Source: Zygosaccharomyces rouxii (Eukaryota > Ascomycota > Saccharomycetes > Saccharomycetales > Saccharomycetaceae). From it: a stretch of 64,000 bases of DNA. The position numbers were made by a program, and so were the translations under genes. Positions 52,056-62,502 of the stretch are shown piece after piece. The notes beneath the pieces are model-generated. The model was not told the DNA's origin and ran no database searches. It saw only the letters and a list, made by a program, of their open reading frames with translations. Within the stretch, counting starts at the first letter, position 1. Every line of letters starts with the position of its first letter. Location: NCBI RefSeq assembly GCF_000026365.1, contig NC_012995.1:2501-66500 (forward strand). The letters run 5' to 3'.

Positions 52056-54464
52056 ATGGCGAAGAAATCTAAGGAACTTGCTGTCTCTAGAAAGAGAGCT
52101 GCAGAGCCTGAAGATGAAGTTGAATCACCTGAAGAAGATAATTCGTTAACGGTTAATGGTCTCATTGATGATGAAGCTAGTGAAAGTGAAGAAGATGAAG
52201 ACGAGGAAGAGGCAAATGAAGGTGGAGATGAAGGTAAGCAAGAAGATGAAGAAGAAGCAGATGAAGAAGAAGATGACGATGAAGCAGAATTGAATAAATT
52301 GTTGGCTCAAGAGGAAGGAGAAGATGAAGATGAGGAATACAATTCCTCTGATTTCTCTGACGATACTGCTTCTATGACTGATAAATTGTCTGGTGTGAAA
52401 TTGGACACTATTGCCGATCCCAACATTTACACCAAGTATGCTGATGGAGCTCCTAGGGTTATGAAACCAGAAATTGAACCCAAGTATGATAGTGACGATA
52501 GTGATACGGAAACTCATAACACTATTGGTAATATCCCATTGTCTGCCTACGATGAGATGCCACACATCGGTTATGATATCAATGGTAAGAGAATCATGAG
52601 ACCTGCTAAGGGTTCTGCGCTAGATCAACTTTTGGAACAAATTGAATTGCCTGAAGGTTGGACCGGTTTATTAGATAAAGATTCTGGTGCTAGTCTAAAT
52701 TTGACTGGTGAAGAACTAGAATTAATCTCTAAGTTACAGAAGAATGAACAAACCGACGAGAACATAAACCCCTATGAACCTCTAGTCGATTGGTTTACCA
52801 GACACGAGGAGGTGATGCCACTTTCAGCGGCACCTGAACCAAAGAGACGTTTTGTTCCTTCCAAGAATGAAGCTAAGAGGGTGATGAAGATAGTTAGAGC
52901 CATTAGAGAAGGCCGTATTGTACCTCCACAGAAATTGAAGGAGATGAGAGAAGCTGAAGCAGCTGAAGAATATAAATACGATCTTTGGGGTGACTCTAAT
53001 GAAAGTGTTGACCATGTGATGAATCTGAGAGCACCTAAATTACCACCACCAACTAATGAGGAGAGTTATAACCCACCTGAAGAATACTTGCTCACGCCAG
53101 AGGAGAAAGAACAGTGGGATAAGGCAGATCCTTCTGAAAGGGAAAGAAATTTTGTTCCTCAGAAATATGGTGCATTGAGAAAAGTCCCCGGTTACACCGA
53201 ATCAGTTAGAGAAAGGTTTGAAAGGTCCTTAGACTTGTACTTGGCACCACGTGTTCGTAGAAACAAGTTGAACATCGATCCAGAATCTCTAATACCCAAG
53301 TTACCATCACCTAAGGACTTGAGACCTTTCCCAATACGCTGTTCCACTGTTTACGCTGGTCACCAAGGTAGAATACGTACTTTATCAATTGATCCATCAG
53401 GTCTTTGGTTGGCCACAGGTTCTGATGATGGTACTGTAAGGATATGGGAAATTTTGACTGGTAGAGAAGTTTACAAAGTACAATTAATAGATACAGAGGA
53501 AAAATCTCAAGATCACATCGAGTGCTTGGAATGGAATCCTGAAAAAGATACTGGTATATTGGCAGTAGCCGCCGGTGAAACCATTTATCTAATTGTTCCT
53601 CCAATCTTCGGATTTGACATTGAAAACAACGGTAAGTCTAAGATAGAAAAAGGTTTTGGATTCGATACATTCGGTGCAGAAAAGAAGTCTAAAGTTGATG
53701 TGAATGAAAGTGATGATGAGGAACAAGATACTACTGCAGGTGTCAAAAAGTCAGTAGCACAATGGCATAAACCATCAAAGGGTCAACAAGAAAAAGACAT
53801 TTCAATCACAATTACTTGTAGAAAGACGGTCAAGAAAATTTCTTGGCACAGAAGAGGTGATTATTTCGTGAGTGTACAACCAGAATCTGGTAACACTTCA
53901 GTTCTAATCCACCAACTCTCTAAACATTTGACTCAATCACCATTTAGAAAATCTAAGGGTATTACAATGGATGCTAAATTCCATCCTTATAAGCCTCAAC
54001 TATTTGTTTGCACACAGAGATACGTTAGAATTTATGATCTTTCTCAACAAGTGCTTGTCAAGAAGTTGTTACCAGGTGCACGTTGGTTGTCAGGATTTGA
54101 TATTCATCCTCAGGGTGATAACTTAGTAGCATCATCGTTTGATAAGAGGGTCTTATGGCACGATTTGGATCTGGCCAGTACTCCTTACAAGACACTAAGA
54201 TATCACGATAAAGCCGTTAGAAGTGTTTCTTTCCACAAGAAATTACCGCTATTCTGTTCTGCTGCGGATGATGGTAACTTGCACATTTTCCACGCAACTG
54301 TCTACGACGACTTGATGAAAAATCCATTGATCGTTCCATTAAAACAGTTGGTTGGACATGATGTAATCAACAGTCTTGGTATATTAGACAGCGTATGGCA
54401 TCCAAGAGAGGCATGGTTATTTTCTGCAGGTGCTGACAACACTGCACGTTTGTGGACCACTTGA
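52056..54464 (+). CDS. ERB1: 60S ribosome biogenesis factor Erb1
   Basis: Member of the Nop7-Erb1-Ytm1 (PeBoW) complex needed for 27S pre-rRNA processing. At 802 residues it matches S. cerevisiae Erb1 (807). An acidic N-terminus (about 15-110) is followed by the BOP1NT domain (about 130-390: [66 protein letters not shown]) and a C-terminal WD40 propeller from about 430 ([26 protein letters not shown], ending [10 protein letters not shown]). Faces CSM3 convergently (49 bases between stops), as in chromosome XIII. Confidence 0.97.
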   Translation: MAKKSKELAVSRKRAAEPEDEVESPEEDNSLTVNGLIDDEASESEEDEDEEEANEGGDEGKQEDEEEADEEEDDDEAELNKLLAQEEGEDEDEEYNSSDFSDDTASMTDKLSGVKLDTIADPNIYTKYADGAPRVMKPEIEPKYDSDDSDTETHNTIGNIPLSAYDEMPHIGYDINGKRIMRPAKGSALDQLLEQIELPEGWTGLLDKDSGASLNLTGEELELISKLQKNEQTDENINPYEPLVDWFTRHEEVMPLSAAPEPKRRFVPSKNEAKRVMKIVRAIREGRIVPPQKLKEMREAEAAEEYKYDLWGDSNESVDHVMNLRAPKLPPPTNEESYNPPEEYLLTPEEKEQWDKADPSERERNFVPQKYGALRKVPGYTESVRERFERSLDLYLAPRVRRNKLNIDPESLIPKLPSPKDLRPFPIRCSTVYAGHQGRIRTLSIDPSGLWLATGSDDGTVRIWEILTGREVYKVQLIDTEEKSQDHIECLEWNPEKDTGILAVAAGETIYLIVPPIFGFDIENNGKSKIEKGFGFDTFGAEKKSKVDVNESDDEEQDTTAGVKKSVAQWHKPSKGQQEKDISITITCRKTVKKISWHRRGDYFVSVQPESGNTSVLIHQLSKHLTQSPFRKSKGITMDAKFHPYKPQLFVCTQRYVRIYDLSQQVLVKKLLPGARWLSGFDIHPQGDNLVASSFDKRVLWHDLDLASTPYKTLRYHDKAVRSVSFHKKLPLFCSAADDGNLHIFHATVYDDLMKNPLIVPLKQLVGHDVINSLGILDSVWHPREAWLFSAGADNTARLWTT

Positions 54465-54513
54465 TGTATATTAGATATAATTATTATTTACTAAAATATT
54501 TTTTTTCTTTAAA

Positions 54514-55212
54514 TTAAAAACCCAATTCTTTCATTACTTCCATAGCGTCTTCGTCCTCCTGCATATCTTCATCCCGTGTTTCAAGAGGCGGTTCCTGTGT
54601 ATCCAGAGGCGGTTCCTGTGTATCTAGAACATCCTGCTCTTCTTGCTGAGCACCAGTCTCAGCACTAGGAACACTTTCATCGTGCTGCTTGGGTTCCTTT
54701 TCGGTTGCGGGCGGCTCTCTTATCGATGATTCTTGATAAATATCATCATCCTCATCATGATCCCCATGTAGTGACGTATATCTGGAAGGATTCATCTCCC
54801 TTAAACATAGTTCAGTCCTGTATTCTCTGACTGCTTTATCATTTTTCATATTTTGACAAAGCTTTATAAAATCTTTAAATTTTGCCCTTGGATATAGTTC
54901 ATGTGCCCATAACTGATAAAACTGAACAATCTGTGACAAGTTGTCGTAAGGCTTATTTCTGCTAGTTGAGATTCTAAGTCTTTTAGGGCCGTTCTTGACT
55001 AGATATGGCAAACCCCTTCTACTCAAAAGTATATCTGAGGTTAGTTTCGGTTGTACACGTCTTGTTTTGGTAAGTGCCTCTGCCATTGTAGGATCTGCCA
55101 TAGTTGGGTCGTCGTTGCTGGGCCCTATTGGATCCAATCTGTCATTGTCATTTCCATTGAAATCTGCTGATTCATTACCGGGATCTAGCCCCATAAGCAT
55201 TGGATCCTCCAT
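54514..55212 (-). CDS. CSM3: Replication fork protection subunit Csm3
   Basis: Tipin/Swi3-family partner of Tof1 that stabilises stalled forks and supports cohesion. The 232-residue protein has the Swi3 domain at about 55-145 (RRVQPKLTSDILLSRRGLPYLVKN, QIVQFYQLWAHELYPRAKFKDFI) and a disordered acidic tail with TQEPPLDTQEPPLETRDED repeats. Start set at MEDPM (55212). The ORF stays open 40 codons upstream, but that part reads through a GATGA tract and an MCB site, so it is most likely promoter. Between ERB1 and NUP116, as on chromosome XIII. Confidence 0.93.
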   Translation of the reverse strand: MEDPMLMGLDPGNESADFNGNDNDRLDPIGPSNDDPTMADPTMAEALTKTRRVQPKLTSDILLSRRGLPYLVKNGPKRLRISTSRNKPYDNLSQIVQFYQLWAHELYPRAKFKDFIKLCQNMKNDKAVREYRTELCLREMNPSRYTSLHGDHDEDDDIYQESSIREPPATEKEPKQHDESVPSAETGAQQEEQDVLDTQEPPLDTQEPPLETRDEDMQEDEDAMEVMKELGF

Positions 55213-55233
55213 GCTGATTTGTTCATTTGTATT

Positions 55234-55278
55234 GAGATGAGATGAGATGAGATGAGTTGACCTGTAGGTAGTACGCGT
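55234..55278 (-). promoter_or_regulatory. GATGA tract and MCB element of CSM3
   Basis: A run of four to five GATGA units (55234-55256) lies just upstream of the CSM3 ATG. ACGCGT (MCB) follows at 55273-55278, 61 bases from the ATG. MCB fits the G1/S timing of replication genes. Confidence 0.55.
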
Positions 55279-55884
55279 ACTTAACACGAACGCCCGAGGT
55301 ACTAATAGGGCATGCGCAGATACGCACCGCACATGAATAAGCGAACAATACCAAAGAGCAAAGTACTCAAGCGGTAAACTAACACGCTACAAGCTGTGTA
55401 TCTCATCTCCCTCTACCTTCACTATGTCCGGCATATACACTCTCAGATCACGTGATACAACACTTTGGCGGCTAAAAAACTGATCATACTTCTGACATTT
55501 ACCCTCAGTAAACCCCTGGCTCCCCCTTGGACCTCCATTGGAAAGCCACAGGACACAACAACACCAAGTCTCTCATCTCCCACGTGACCGTCGCTGTTAT
55601 AGAGACCCCGACGGCTCAGCCGCACCATACAAGTAAAACTCCGATCACCAGAGAGTTGTGGCTTCTACAGAACTGTGGCAGCCCGTGACCTTACGGTGAA
55701 ACCCACAGGTCTTCGAGAGACTCATCGGTGCTATGGCTGCCGGTTGTATAGTGCGGCTCCATACAACATAACACAACAACTGATACATATATATATATCG
55801 GGGAAAAGATGCAGAGAACATGGAAAGGGAACTAACAAGAAGCATCCATATACTCTCATTCAACTCACATTATACCAGTCAAAT
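55279..55884. other. Intergenic region between CSM3 and a small ORF
   Basis: No gene seen. Contains CACGTG at 55449-55454 and about 55581, and a TATATATATA tract at about 55787-55797 that could serve as the TATA box of the following small ORF. Confidence 0.45.
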
Positions 55885-56070
55885 ATGTCTGAAACTGCAT
55901 CTGCCTCCTCTAGCTACACCAATTGGACCCCGGTGAACACTGGCGTCCACGTCCAATATGACGATTCTGAAGACCAACTGGTTGATTTGAGTACAGGATC
56001 ACTGGCACCCGTAGACCTGCAGAGCTGGACGATTATGACTCAGCTCGTAGAAAAACTGGGCAAGATATAG
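55885..56070 (+). CDS. Small hypothetical protein (61 aa)
   Basis: An ORF of 61 residues starting MSETASASSSYTNW and ending WTIMTQLVEKLGKI. Start set at 55885 because the longer frame upstream is promoter-like and a TATA tract lies about 90 bases before this ATG. The product is acidic and Ser/Thr-rich with a short possible helix at the end. I do not recognise it. S. cerevisiae has a small unnamed ORF (YKL068W-A) next to NUP100, the paralogue of the next gene, so a conserved neighbour is possible but unverified. Confidence 0.5.
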   Translation: MSETASASSSYTNWTPVNTGVHVQYDDSEDQLVDLSTGSLAPVDLQSWTIMTQLVEKLGKI

Positions 56071-56384
56071 GGACATGGTAGCTGGAAAAAAGCTTTATTT
56101 TTACCACCATAGTATTATTTGGGATTTTGGGTTTAAAACTGCATTCATCATATATATATGTTACGTATGTAATGATAATTTAAATATAATGGGATTAATA
56201 TTTTTTCAAGGAAATTTTTTTCGTATGTGACGATGATTGGGGAAATATGGGTTTGGTTCAACATAAAGAAGAAAAAGTTGAATTGGATCCAATTCAACTA
56301 ACAAACTAGTGTTAACTCTTGTGGAGAAGAGGTTATTCAGTAAATAAAGAGAATAACAATTGGATATTGATCCAGCAATTGGCA

Positions 56385-59300
56385 ATGTTTGGTAGTAATA
56401 GACCTGCCTTTGGTGGAGGTTCTCAACCATTTGGATCTACAGCATCCCCCTTTGCCTCTCAGCCTCAACCGCAGGCGACGACAACATTTGGTATGGGGGT
56501 CGCCAATAACAATGCACAGTCAGGATTCGGTGGGTTCGGTGCGGCTAATAATACAAGTGCCGGTACTGGTGGCCCCACTGGATCGTTGTTCGGTATGTCT
56601 ACCAATAATACAACCCAAAACAGTCCCTTCGGTAATTCTACTGGGGCCGCCACAACAACTGGTAGTAATTCTGGTACTGCCATCAAACCATTCCAACCAT
56701 ATGAGGAGAAAGATCCGACGACTGGCGTTCAAAACGTTTTCCAAACGATTACCGCAATGCCAGAATATAGAAATTCTTCATTGGAAGAATTAAGATTACA
56801 AGATTATCAGCAAGGTCGTAAGTTAGGCCAGGGGACTGTTACACCATTTGGGGCAACAACATCAACGAATAGTAGTAATACTAACCAAGGTTTTGGTATT
56901 TTAGGTAATACGAACCAACCACAATCAGCAGGTAGCGGAACTGGAGGTTTATTTGGCCAAAGAGCCAATACCGCCCAGAACTCTCCGTTTGGATCAGTGT
57001 CCTCTGGTAACAACCCTTCGACTACTGGAACTGGGCCATTTGGATCCACAACAGCCGCTGGCGGTAATGCATTTGGCGGTAGTGGCGCAGGACCATTTGG
57101 TAGTAAGCCTGCAGGTACGACTGGTGGCGGTCTATTTGGTCAAAATAATAGAACTGCTTCAGGTGGTCTCTTTGGTCAAAATAATAATAGTACTTTTGGT
57201 CAACCGCAACCCAGTGCATTTGGATCTGGTGCAGGTGCAGGTACTGGTGCTAGTGCCTTTGGTAGCAAGCCCGCGGGTACTGGATTATTCGGTCAAAATA
57301 CTGCAGCAAACCAACCATTTGGTGCTAATCCCGCTCCTAGTACCGGTGGTGGTCTCTTTGGTCAAAACAGTAACACCGGCATGGGAGGTGCAGGTAGCGG
57401 TGGTGGGCTCTTTGGCCAAAATAATGCCACTGGTAGCGTATTTGGTCAACCAAACAATCAAGCCAGTACCGGTGGTGGCTTATTCGGTAGTAAACCCGCA
57501 GGTGGTGGATTATTTGGACAGCCTCAAAACAATACACCATTTGGTGGAGGTGCTGCAAATACCGGTGGTGGTGGTCTATTCGGTCAAAACAATAGCCAAC
57601 CTCCTGCCGGCGGTGGTCTCTTTGGACAAAATAACAATCAACCTCCTGCAGGTGGCGGATTATTTGGTCAAAGCAATACCCAACCTCCTGCGGGTGGTGG
57701 ATTGTTTGGCCAAAGCAATAATCAACCTCCTGCTGGCGGTGGCCTGTTTGGTCAAAGCAACAACCAACCATCTACTGGTGGTGGATTATTTGGTCAAAAT
57801 ACATCTAGCCCATTTGGTCAACCAAACAATCAAGCCAGTACCGGTGGTGGCTTATTTGGTAATAAACCTGCAGGTGGTGGATTATTTGGACAGCCTCAAA
57901 ACAATACACCATTTGGTGGAGGTGCTGCAAATACCGGTGGTGGTGGTCTATTCGGTCAAAACAATAGTCAACCTCCTGCCGGCGGTGGTCTCTTTGGACA
58001 AAATAACAATCAACCACCTGCCGGTGGTGGTCTCTTTGGACAAAACAATAGTCAACCTCCTGCAGGTGGCGGATTATTCGGTCAAAGTAATACCCAACCT
58101 CCTGCAGGTGGTGGGTTATTTGGCCAAAACAACAACCAACCATCTACTGGTGGTGGGCTTTTTGGAGCTAAACCAGCGGGTGGTGGTGGTCTATTTGGCC
58201 AAAACAATAATCAACCTCCTGCCGGTGGTGGTCTGTTTGGTCAAAGCAACAACCAACCACCTGCTGGCGGTGGCCTCTTCGGTAACACACAAAATAATCA
58301 ACCACCTGCTGGTGGTGGTGGCCTGTTTGGTAACAAACCGGCAGGTGCCACTGGCGGTGGGTTGTTTGGTAATGCGAATACAAATACTCAGCCTGCATTA
58401 GGTCAACCATCTGGTGGCGGATTATTTGGTGCTAAACCTGCCTCCGCTGGTGGTGCTCCTTCCACTACAGGTGGTGGTTTATTTGGCAACACGAACAATG
58501 CTACCCAACCTGGCGGCGGTGGATTGTTTGGTAACACAAATAACACCTCTCAAGGTGGAACCGGTGGTGGGTTGTTCGGTAACAAACCTGCTGGCTCTAC
58601 TGGTCCAACCGGTACGACCGGTGGATTGTTTGGTTCTACCAACAACAGTCTCCAATCAGGTGCTTCCGGAACTGGAGCTACCGGTACTGCTGGTGGTGGT
58701 CTGTTTGGTAATAAACCTGCAGGCGCTACTGGTACTACTGGTGGTTTAGGTGGAGGTTTGTTTGGTAACAACAACAATACGAACAATAACAGTTTGGGCG
58801 GTGCGACTCAAGGTAATACTGGTATCGCAGGTGCTGGTGTCGGTGGAGGACTGTTCGGTAATAAACCACAACAACCTGCTGGTCAACAGCCTGGGTTACC
58901 ATCACAACAACAATCAAATCAAAATCAAGTCAACAATCCGTATGGTACAAACGAATTGTTTTCCAGAGTTGTGGTCCCCAGCTCCATTACTCAGCCTACT
59001 AAGCCAAGCGCCACTAAGGTCAATGCAGATATTAAGAAGAAGGCAAGTCTCACAGGTGCCTATAGATTAGCACCAAGACCGCTTTTTACTAGCAAGAGTC
59101 TTTCCGGTAATGCTGCGCCTAAATTTGATTCCTTCTCAGGTTCGAGCACCCGTAGTTCATCTGCATCATCTAGCCCTGATTCTATTGGTAAGGAATTAGT
59201 CCCCACATCAACAGGCTCTACTCTTTTCAGTCCTGAAACTGATGAGGCAATTTTATCTGCCGATAAACTTTTGTTTAATCCAGATAAGAAATCCTTCAAG

Positions 59301-60056
59301 AATTTGATCATCAATAAGAGAAAGGCAGGTGAAGGTCCTGCAGAGGATGATGGGGAAGTCAAGAAGATTACTTTACAATCAGACTCTAACGGTGACTCTA
59401 ACTCCGTTAATAAGAGTTTAAATGAATCAACTACGTTTGGTGGAGTTCTAGATAGTCCTACTGTTGGCAAGGATTTCTCTGCGAAGGATTTCGGTATGAA
59501 TCGCGACATATTAAGCGTTTCGCCAGCTAGAAATCAATCATCCGATTTGGAAGAATCCGCATCCGATAAGAATATCAAAACTCGTGGAATCATTGGTGAG
59601 GACATTTCATTTACTGATAATGGTTATTACATTAGCCCCTCTTTTGAAAGTCTATCAACGAAGTCGTTGCCACAGTTGCGTAAATTGTCAGGATTAGTCA
59701 TTGGTCATAAGAATTATGGTAAGATTGAATTTTTAGAGCCCGTGGATTTGTCCAACATTCCATTGGCGCTACTATGTGGTAACATAATTATCTTCGAGCC
59801 TAAATCGTGCTTCGTGTACCCATACTCATCGACAGTTCCTGAACCAGGTGAAGGTATTAATGTACGTGCTAGAATCAGCTGTTACAAATGTTATCCCGCT
59901 GATAAGGCTACAAGAGCTCCTATAAAGGATGCTAACCATCAATTGGTTAAGAGACACATTGAAAAATTGAAAAAGTTGCCAAATACTAAATTCGACTCTT
60001 ATGATCCAGTTACAGGTTGTTACAGATTCGTGGTAGAACATCCAATTACCTCCTGA
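56385..60056 (+). CDS. NUP116: GLFG nucleoporin Nup116/Nup100
   Basis: FG-nucleoporin of 1223 residues forming part of the nuclear pore permeability barrier. It begins MFGSNRPAFGGGSQPFG like Nup100/Nup116. A GLEBS motif (EEKDPTTGVQNVFQTITAMP, about 107-126) binds Gle2 and is found in Nup116 but not Nup100. Several dozen GLFG repeats follow (to about 830), many as NQPPAGGGLFGQ. The C-terminal domain (about 1080-1223: NGYYISPS, GLVIGHKNYGKIEFLEPVDL, ending YRFVVEHPITS) is the Nup98-type pore-anchoring fold. Start set at Met 56385; an upstream in-frame ATG at 56319 is less likely. The sole copy here probably represents the ancestor of both S. cerevisiae genes. Confidence 0.95.
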   Translation: MFGSNRPAFGGGSQPFGSTASPFASQPQPQATTTFGMGVANNNAQSGFGGFGAANNTSAGTGGPTGSLFGMSTNNTTQNSPFGNSTGAATTTGSNSGTAIKPFQPYEEKDPTTGVQNVFQTITAMPEYRNSSLEELRLQDYQQGRKLGQGTVTPFGATTSTNSSNTNQGFGILGNTNQPQSAGSGTGGLFGQRANTAQNSPFGSVSSGNNPSTTGTGPFGSTTAAGGNAFGGSGAGPFGSKPAGTTGGGLFGQNNRTASGGLFGQNNNSTFGQPQPSAFGSGAGAGTGASAFGSKPAGTGLFGQNTAANQPFGANPAPSTGGGLFGQNSNTGMGGAGSGGGLFGQNNATGSVFGQPNNQASTGGGLFGSKPAGGGLFGQPQNNTPFGGGAANTGGGGLFGQNNSQPPAGGGLFGQNNNQPPAGGGLFGQSNTQPPAGGGLFGQSNNQPPAGGGLFGQSNNQPSTGGGLFGQNTSSPFGQPNNQASTGGGLFGNKPAGGGLFGQPQNNTPFGGGAANTGGGGLFGQNNSQPPAGGGLFGQNNNQPPAGGGLFGQNNSQPPAGGGLFGQSNTQPPAGGGLFGQNNNQPSTGGGLFGAKPAGGGGLFGQNNNQPPAGGGLFGQSNNQPPAGGGLFGNTQNNQPPAGGGGLFGNKPAGATGGGLFGNANTNTQPALGQPSGGGLFGAKPASAGGAPSTTGGGLFGNTNNATQPGGGGLFGNTNNTSQGGTGGGLFGNKPAGSTGPTGTTGGLFGSTNNSLQSGASGTGATGTAGGGLFGNKPAGATGTTGGLGGGLFGNNNNTNNNSLGGATQGNTGIAGAGVGGGLFGNKPQQPAGQQPGLPSQQQSNQNQVNNPYGTNELFSRVVVPSSITQPTKPSATKVNADIKKKASLTGAYRLAPRPLFTSKSLSGNAAPKFDSFSGSSTRSSSASSSPDSIGKELVPTSTGSTLFSPETDEAILSADKLLFNPDKKSFKNLIINKRKAGEGPAEDDGEVKKITLQSDSNGDSNSVNKSLNESTTFGGVLDSPTVGKDFSAKDFGMNRDILSVSPARNQSSDLEESASDKNIKTRGIIGEDISFTDNGYYISPSFESLSTKSLPQLRKLSGLVIGHKNYGKIEFLEPVDLSNIPLALLCGNIIIFEPKSCFVYPYSSTVPEPGEGINVRARISCYKCYPADKATRAPIKDANHQLVKRHIEKLKKLPNTKFDSYDPVTGCYRFVVEHPITS
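57441..58184 (+). repeat. In-frame tandem duplication inside NUP116
   Basis: A segment beginning TTTGGTCAACCAAACAATCA at 57441 recurs at 57813, an offset of 372 bases (124 codons). Both copies run through GGGLFG.KPAGGGLFGQPQ, TPFGGGAANTGGGG and several QPPAGGG units with few changes. This is a recent in-frame duplication that lengthens the FG region. Confidence 0.8.
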
Positions 60057-60292
60057 ACTAAACTTGTCATTTAATAATTTTCTTTCTTCCCGTTTGTGTT
60101 ATCATCATTTTCATCATTATTATATTATGTAGACTAGTAAATAGGGAAATCACGTAATCGTATATAATAGAGTTGTCATTTAGCATTGTGAATGCGGTTG
60201 GTTGATGGTGAATTAAGTTTACGGGAATTCCCTTGATGTCTTGTCTGATACTAACAAGTATTAGGATCACGAAAAAAAATAATTTTTGTTCT

Positions 60293-60364
60293 TGCCATTC
60301 CCGGGAATCGAACCTGGGTCTGCTCGGCCACAACGAGCTGTACTAACCACTATACTAGAATGGC
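60293..60364 (-). tRNA. tRNA-His (GTG)
   Basis: Minus-strand 72-nt cloverleaf, acceptor GCCATTC against GAATGGC, discriminator A. Loop TTGTGGC gives anticodon GTG. T arm GGTTCGATTCC. The extra 5' G of mature tRNA-His is added after transcription. Confidence 0.95.
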
Positions 60365-60466
60365 TTGGAAATTAGATATTATGCCTTTGTGATGGAACTG
60401 GTGTTGTGGTATGATAATTCTCGTAATTCTCCGTGTCTACTTTATTTATATAATACATACGAATTT

Positions 60467-61651
60467 TCATGCTTCTGCTTCTATTTCATTATTTTCAGGC
60501 GGTAGTATTTCTGTATTTGTCGTCCAAGCGTCTTGATCTGGTTCAAAATAATGCTCGTAGATAGAATTGAAAGCGGATTGGAAAGAATCCCATAATTTCA
60601 ATTTGCGTAATTCATCAATTTTGAGGTTGAACAAAACTCTAAAGTTCAAAAGTAGTTCGTTATTCGTGTGGAAAACAGTTAAAAATTCATGATGAGAACC
60701 TTTGGCTGCCAACGCTGCTTCCAATTCGTCCAAGATCAATTGGTAATCGTCCTTTGTAGATTTCGTCTCGGGTACTAGCACCTCTAAAAACAATCTGTTT
60801 ACACTTAGTAAATGGTCCATGATATCTAATTTGACCTCTGTGTGACGTTCTAGATTCCTCTTATTAGAAAGTTTGTTCACTAGTGGACTCACGTCCTCTT
60901 GGATGGACAAATCTTGAGGTCCTAATCCAACAAAGTAAAAATCTTCGTCATCTTCAAAATTGAATTTTGGTTCCACTGCACGTCTGGTATATTTTCTTTT
61001 CTTTGGTTTAGGTTCTTCTTCTGGCGGTAATTCCTGTGGTTCTTCCGATTTCGCTGTTTTGGATCTAGATCTAGTAGCTCTTACATTTTCCTTCCCTCGC
61101 TTCTGTTTTTGTCTTTGAGACTTTCTGGTTGGCTTTTCTTCCTCTTCTTCTTCATAATCCTCACTAACATCACTTCGTGCAATGTCTTCTTCTTCCTCCT
61201 CTTCTTCTTCTGGTGCTTCTTCCTCCGCAACGTATTCTTCGTCGGGTTTACCAGCAGACCCGTATTCGACAAATTCCCAAACGTCAATGCCTTGAGAACC
61301 TCTTGATGCCATTTCAAAAGCTTGTATTAGTTTCTTACTTTTCTTCTTACCGCTTTTCAACCATGATTCACAATCTTCCACGCTCAATGGTTTCATATCA
61401 TTTGGCTTCAACCAAATGTAAGAGTCATCCCAGAAGAATTTAACGCAGTATTGATTTTTGACTTTATCGAATTTTCTAAATTTCATAATGGAGGAATATT
61501 GAATGTATTTACTCTCATCGTCAGTGTCCTCTTCTACCTCTTGTTTCCCTTTTAAAACGTTACTTGGAATTAATTCTGCTGGGATTATCATTGCAGGCCA
61601 TGCCGGAAACCCCTTGACTTTAGCCAGTACGACATCTGTAGGTTGGTACAT
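60467..61651 (-). CDS. IOC4: PWWP-domain chromatin remodelling subunit Ioc4
   Basis: Subunit of the Isw1b complex that binds H3K36-methylated nucleosomes over gene bodies. 394 residues from the chosen start. The PWWP domain is at the N-terminus (YQPTDVVLAKVKGFPAWPAMIIP, where the core reads PAWP), ending with WVKP-like IWLKPNDMKPL. Then comes an acidic and basic linker (about 165-235) and a conserved C-terminal helical domain (DDEDFYFVGLGPQDLSIQ). Start set at 61651 since Ioc4 begins only a few residues before QPTD. An in-frame ATG at 61699 would add 16 residues. Adjacent to MCM1 as on chromosome XIII. Confidence 0.93.
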   Translation of the reverse strand: MYQPTDVVLAKVKGFPAWPAMIIPAELIPSNVLKGKQEVEEDTDDESKYIQYSSIMKFRKFDKVKNQYCVKFFWDDSYIWLKPNDMKPLSVEDCESWLKSGKKKSKKLIQAFEMASRGSQGIDVWEFVEYGSAGKPDEEYVAEEEAPEEEEEEEEDIARSDVSEDYEEEEEEKPTRKSQRQKQKRGKENVRATRSRSKTAKSEEPQELPPEEEPKPKKRKYTRRAVEPKFNFEDDEDFYFVGLGPQDLSIQEDVSPLVNKLSNKRNLERHTEVKLDIMDHLLSVNRLFLEVLVPETKSTKDDYQLILDELEAALAAKGSHHEFLTVFHTNNELLLNFRVLFNLKIDELRKLKLWDSFQSAFNSIYEHYFEPDQDAWTTNTEILPPENNEIEAEA

Positions 61652-61821
61652 TATCGTCTTTCTTTGTTTCTCTTCCCTCTCTCTCGACAAGCGGGCCAAG
61701 TTATTATAACAGTGATAATCCGTTTCGCTTGATTGATATTCTACATAGAACCGGTATCTAGTCCAAATAACAAACTATATAAAAAAAATTAAAAGTAACA
61801 ATAATAGGGAAAAAAAAATCC

Positions 61822-62502
61822 TTAGTAATGACCCTGTTGAGATTCTTGGAAATACTGTTGATAAACTGCATTTTGTTCAGGATTCAAATATGGAGATGCC
61901 GTGTTGGCAAAACCTTGTTGATGTGGTGGGGGAGGCATAACTGGATGGGGCTGATGAGCTGTATGTTGAGTTGGTATAGGCATCGTAGGTGCACCTTCAT
62001 GTCCTTGCATTGCATGTGCAGCCTTCATAGGATCAGGTTTTAGCCCACCAGCGGCATGAAGTTCATGTGGATGTGGACCTAATCCTGCTGTATTAGGTAC
62101 GTGTGTTGGTTGACCTGCCATTTGAGCAGCAGCAGCAGCTGCTGCTGCGCCATTTGGATCCTCAGGTGCCTCCTCCTCTTCTTCGTCGTCATCTTCGTCG
62201 TCATCAGGTGCATTTAAACATGCCTGAATTAAATTTCTACCCTCTTGCTGCGTAACTATCGGTTCGAATTTAGGCGTACTGAAAGTATAGACGAGACCGG
62301 TTTCAGAAACAACCAGCAAAAGAACTTGAGTACCTGTCAGCACCGAAAGCTCAAAAGCTTTCTTCATAATACCATGCTTACGTTTAGAGAACGTCACATG
62401 GCGCCTTGTTTTATTTTCAATGAACTTGATTTCAATCTTTCTTCTCTCCTTTTGTTGACCTGCACGAGAGCTGTTATCCTCCACGTCGTCGATGTCTGAC
62501 AT
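61822..62502 (-). CDS. MCM1: MADS-box transcription factor Mcm1
   Basis: Essential MADS-box regulator of mating-type, cell-cycle and arginine genes. 226 residues against 286 in S. cerevisiae. The MADS domain is at about 18-75 (RRKIEIKFIENKTRRHVTFS, then KRKHGIMKKAFELSVLTG) with the SAM extension to about 97 (VYTFSTPKFEPIVTQQEGRNLIQ). An acidic run (about 100-115), a poly-Ala tract and a Gln/His/Pro-rich tail follow. The poly-Gln tail of S. cerevisiae is much shorter here. Tandem with ARG80 upstream on the same strand. Confidence 0.97.
   Translation of the reverse strand: MSDIDDVEDNSSRAGQQKERRKIEIKFIENKTRRHVTFSKRKHGIMKKAFELSVLTGTQVLLLVVSETGLVYTFSTPKFEPIVTQQEGRNLIQACLNAPDDDEDDDEEEEEAPEDPNGAAAAAAAAQMAGQPTHVPNTAGLGPHPHELHAAGGLKPDPMKAAHAMQGHEGAPTMPIPTQHTAHQPHPVMPPPPHQQGFANTASPYLNPEQNAVYQQYFQESQQGHY

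Noticed and set aside
55213..55332. Longer 5' end of CSM3 (start at 55332)
   Set aside because: The extra 40 residues translate the GATGA tract and the MCB site and are not part of the family; the start at 55212 is preferred.
56953..58401. 482-codon plus-strand ORF inside NUP116
   Set aside because: It is an alternative frame of the GLFG repeat region with unnatural composition (VVS, LVK, NLL repeats). The true frame encodes a well-conserved nucleoporin.
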